64,000 bases of DNA from NCBI RefSeq assembly GCF_000237325.1, contig NC_017542.1, positions 868,501 through 932,500 on the forward strand, read 5' to 3'. The notes under the pieces are model-generated. The model saw nothing but the letters and a program-made list of their open reading frames with translations, ran no database searches and was not told where the DNA came from. The position numbers were made by a program, and so were the translations under genes. Positions within the stretch are counted from its first letter, which is position 1. Each line of letters begins with the position of its first letter. Of the stretch, positions 63,517 to 64,000 are shown in pieces. The stretch is from Paenibacillus polymyxa M1 (GTDB lineage: Bacteria > Bacillota > Bacilli > Paenibacillales > Paenibacillaceae).

Positions 63517-64000
63517 ATGGAGCGTTTCTTTAAATTAAAGGAACATGGCACAAACGTCCGCACCGAGATTATTGCGGGGATTACTACTTTTATGACCATG
63601 GCTTATATCCTAGTGGTCAACAATACCTTTTTGGGACCAACTGGAGCGGGGATGCCTAGTGAAGCTGTTTTCTTTGCAACAGCAGTAGGTGCAGGTTTAG
63701 TTACCATTCTGATGGGCTTGTTTGTAAATGTGCCAATCGGTATGGCGCCAGGGATGGGCTTGAATGCTTACTTTATGACTGTAGTCTTGAGTTCTAATGG
63801 GATGATTACTTGGCAAGCGGCACTTGGCGCTGTATTTATATCCGGTATCGTCTTTCTGATTTTAACCGTTACCCGGGTAAGACAGATGCTGCTTGTTGCA
63901 GTTCCGGAAAATTTAAAAACTGCTATTACAGTTGGTATTGGCTTGTTTATCACAATTGTTGGTTTCAAGCTTTGTAATCTGGTTATGGTGAGTATTGTTC
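63517..64000 (+). CDS. pbuG: NCS2-family guanine/hypoxanthine permease, N-terminal part (cut by window end)
   Basis: The first 161 codons of an AzgA/PbuG-type permease. It opens MERFFKLKEHGTNVRTEIIAGITTFMTMAYILVVN (given by its first residues), with GAGMPSEAVFFATAVGAG and NVPIGMAPGMGLNAYF, the family's conserved first and third helices. GGAGGA lies ten bases upstream of ATG 63517. PbuG transports guanine and hypoxanthine. The rest of the gene is outside the window. Confidence 0.85.
   Translation, partial: MERFFKLKEHGTNVRTEIIAGITTFMTMAYILVVNNTFLGPTGAGMPSEAVFFATAVGAGLVTILMGLFVNVPIGMAPGMGLNAYFMTVVLSSNGMITWQAALGAVFISGIVFLILTVTRVRQMLLVAVPENLKTAITVGIGLFITIVGFKLCNLVMVSIV

Overview
The window looks like chromosomal DNA of a spore-forming, low-to-mid-GC Gram-positive, most probably a Paenibacillus of the P. 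polymyxa group. This is inferred from family content: GerA-type germinant receptor operons, a LipL octanoyltransferase, YneF, UvsE, an Amidase_6 protein, a YesM/YesN-type pectin locus, strong AGGAGG ribosome sites and many U-tailed terminators. No rRNA, tRNA, CRISPR array or intact mobile element was seen.

Region 1-4.5 kb opens with the 3' end of mutY and is then a gene graveyard: a frameshifted CBO0543-like membrane gene, a collapsed gerA-type operon that keeps one intact B subunit, a D12-class DNA adenine methylase fragment, an IS110-type transposase relic and a VOC-family fragment. From 4.5 to 10.7 kb lie a YiiG-like lipoprotein and an alpha-galactoside module (AraC regulator, GH36 alpha-galactosidase, PTS EIIBC). 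From 10.7 to 34.6 kb is mostly housekeeping: DinB-fold protein, Mn/Fe SOD, signal peptidase, RNase HI, a QueG-Ogt fusion, FolE, LipL, a large three-part SOD protein, a TPP riboswitch with thiC, aconitase, an amidase-domain protein, Ddl, UvsE and an inositol-phosphatase-family enzyme.

From 34.6 to 44.2 kb runs a rhamnogalacturonan (pectin) utilisation cluster: YesM/YesN two-component pair, a perfect cre match, sugar-binding lipoprotein, two permeases, a CE12 acetylesterase without a signal peptide, a GH105 unsaturated rhamnogalacturonyl hydrolase and, last, a homologue of the Anabaena sensory rhodopsin transducer. No rhodopsin and no ABC ATPase are present in it.

From 44.2 to 64 kb come a DMT exporter, hemL, an LCP wall ligase, an ABC-2 exporter trio with bcp, a complete germinant-receptor operon in the order A-C-B-D-B' (two B subunits and a two-TM D subunit), DedA, guaA, peptidase E, a Gal80-like oxidoreductase divergent from a LysR regulator, a MarR regulator followed by a broken NTF2-like gene, and the start of a purine permease gene.

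The most unusual items are the QueG-Ogt fusion, the two-B-subunit germinant receptor operon, the sensory-rhodopsin-transducer homologue in the pectin cluster and the SOD joined to two extra domains. All functional statements are from reading motifs and context by eye; no database search was run.
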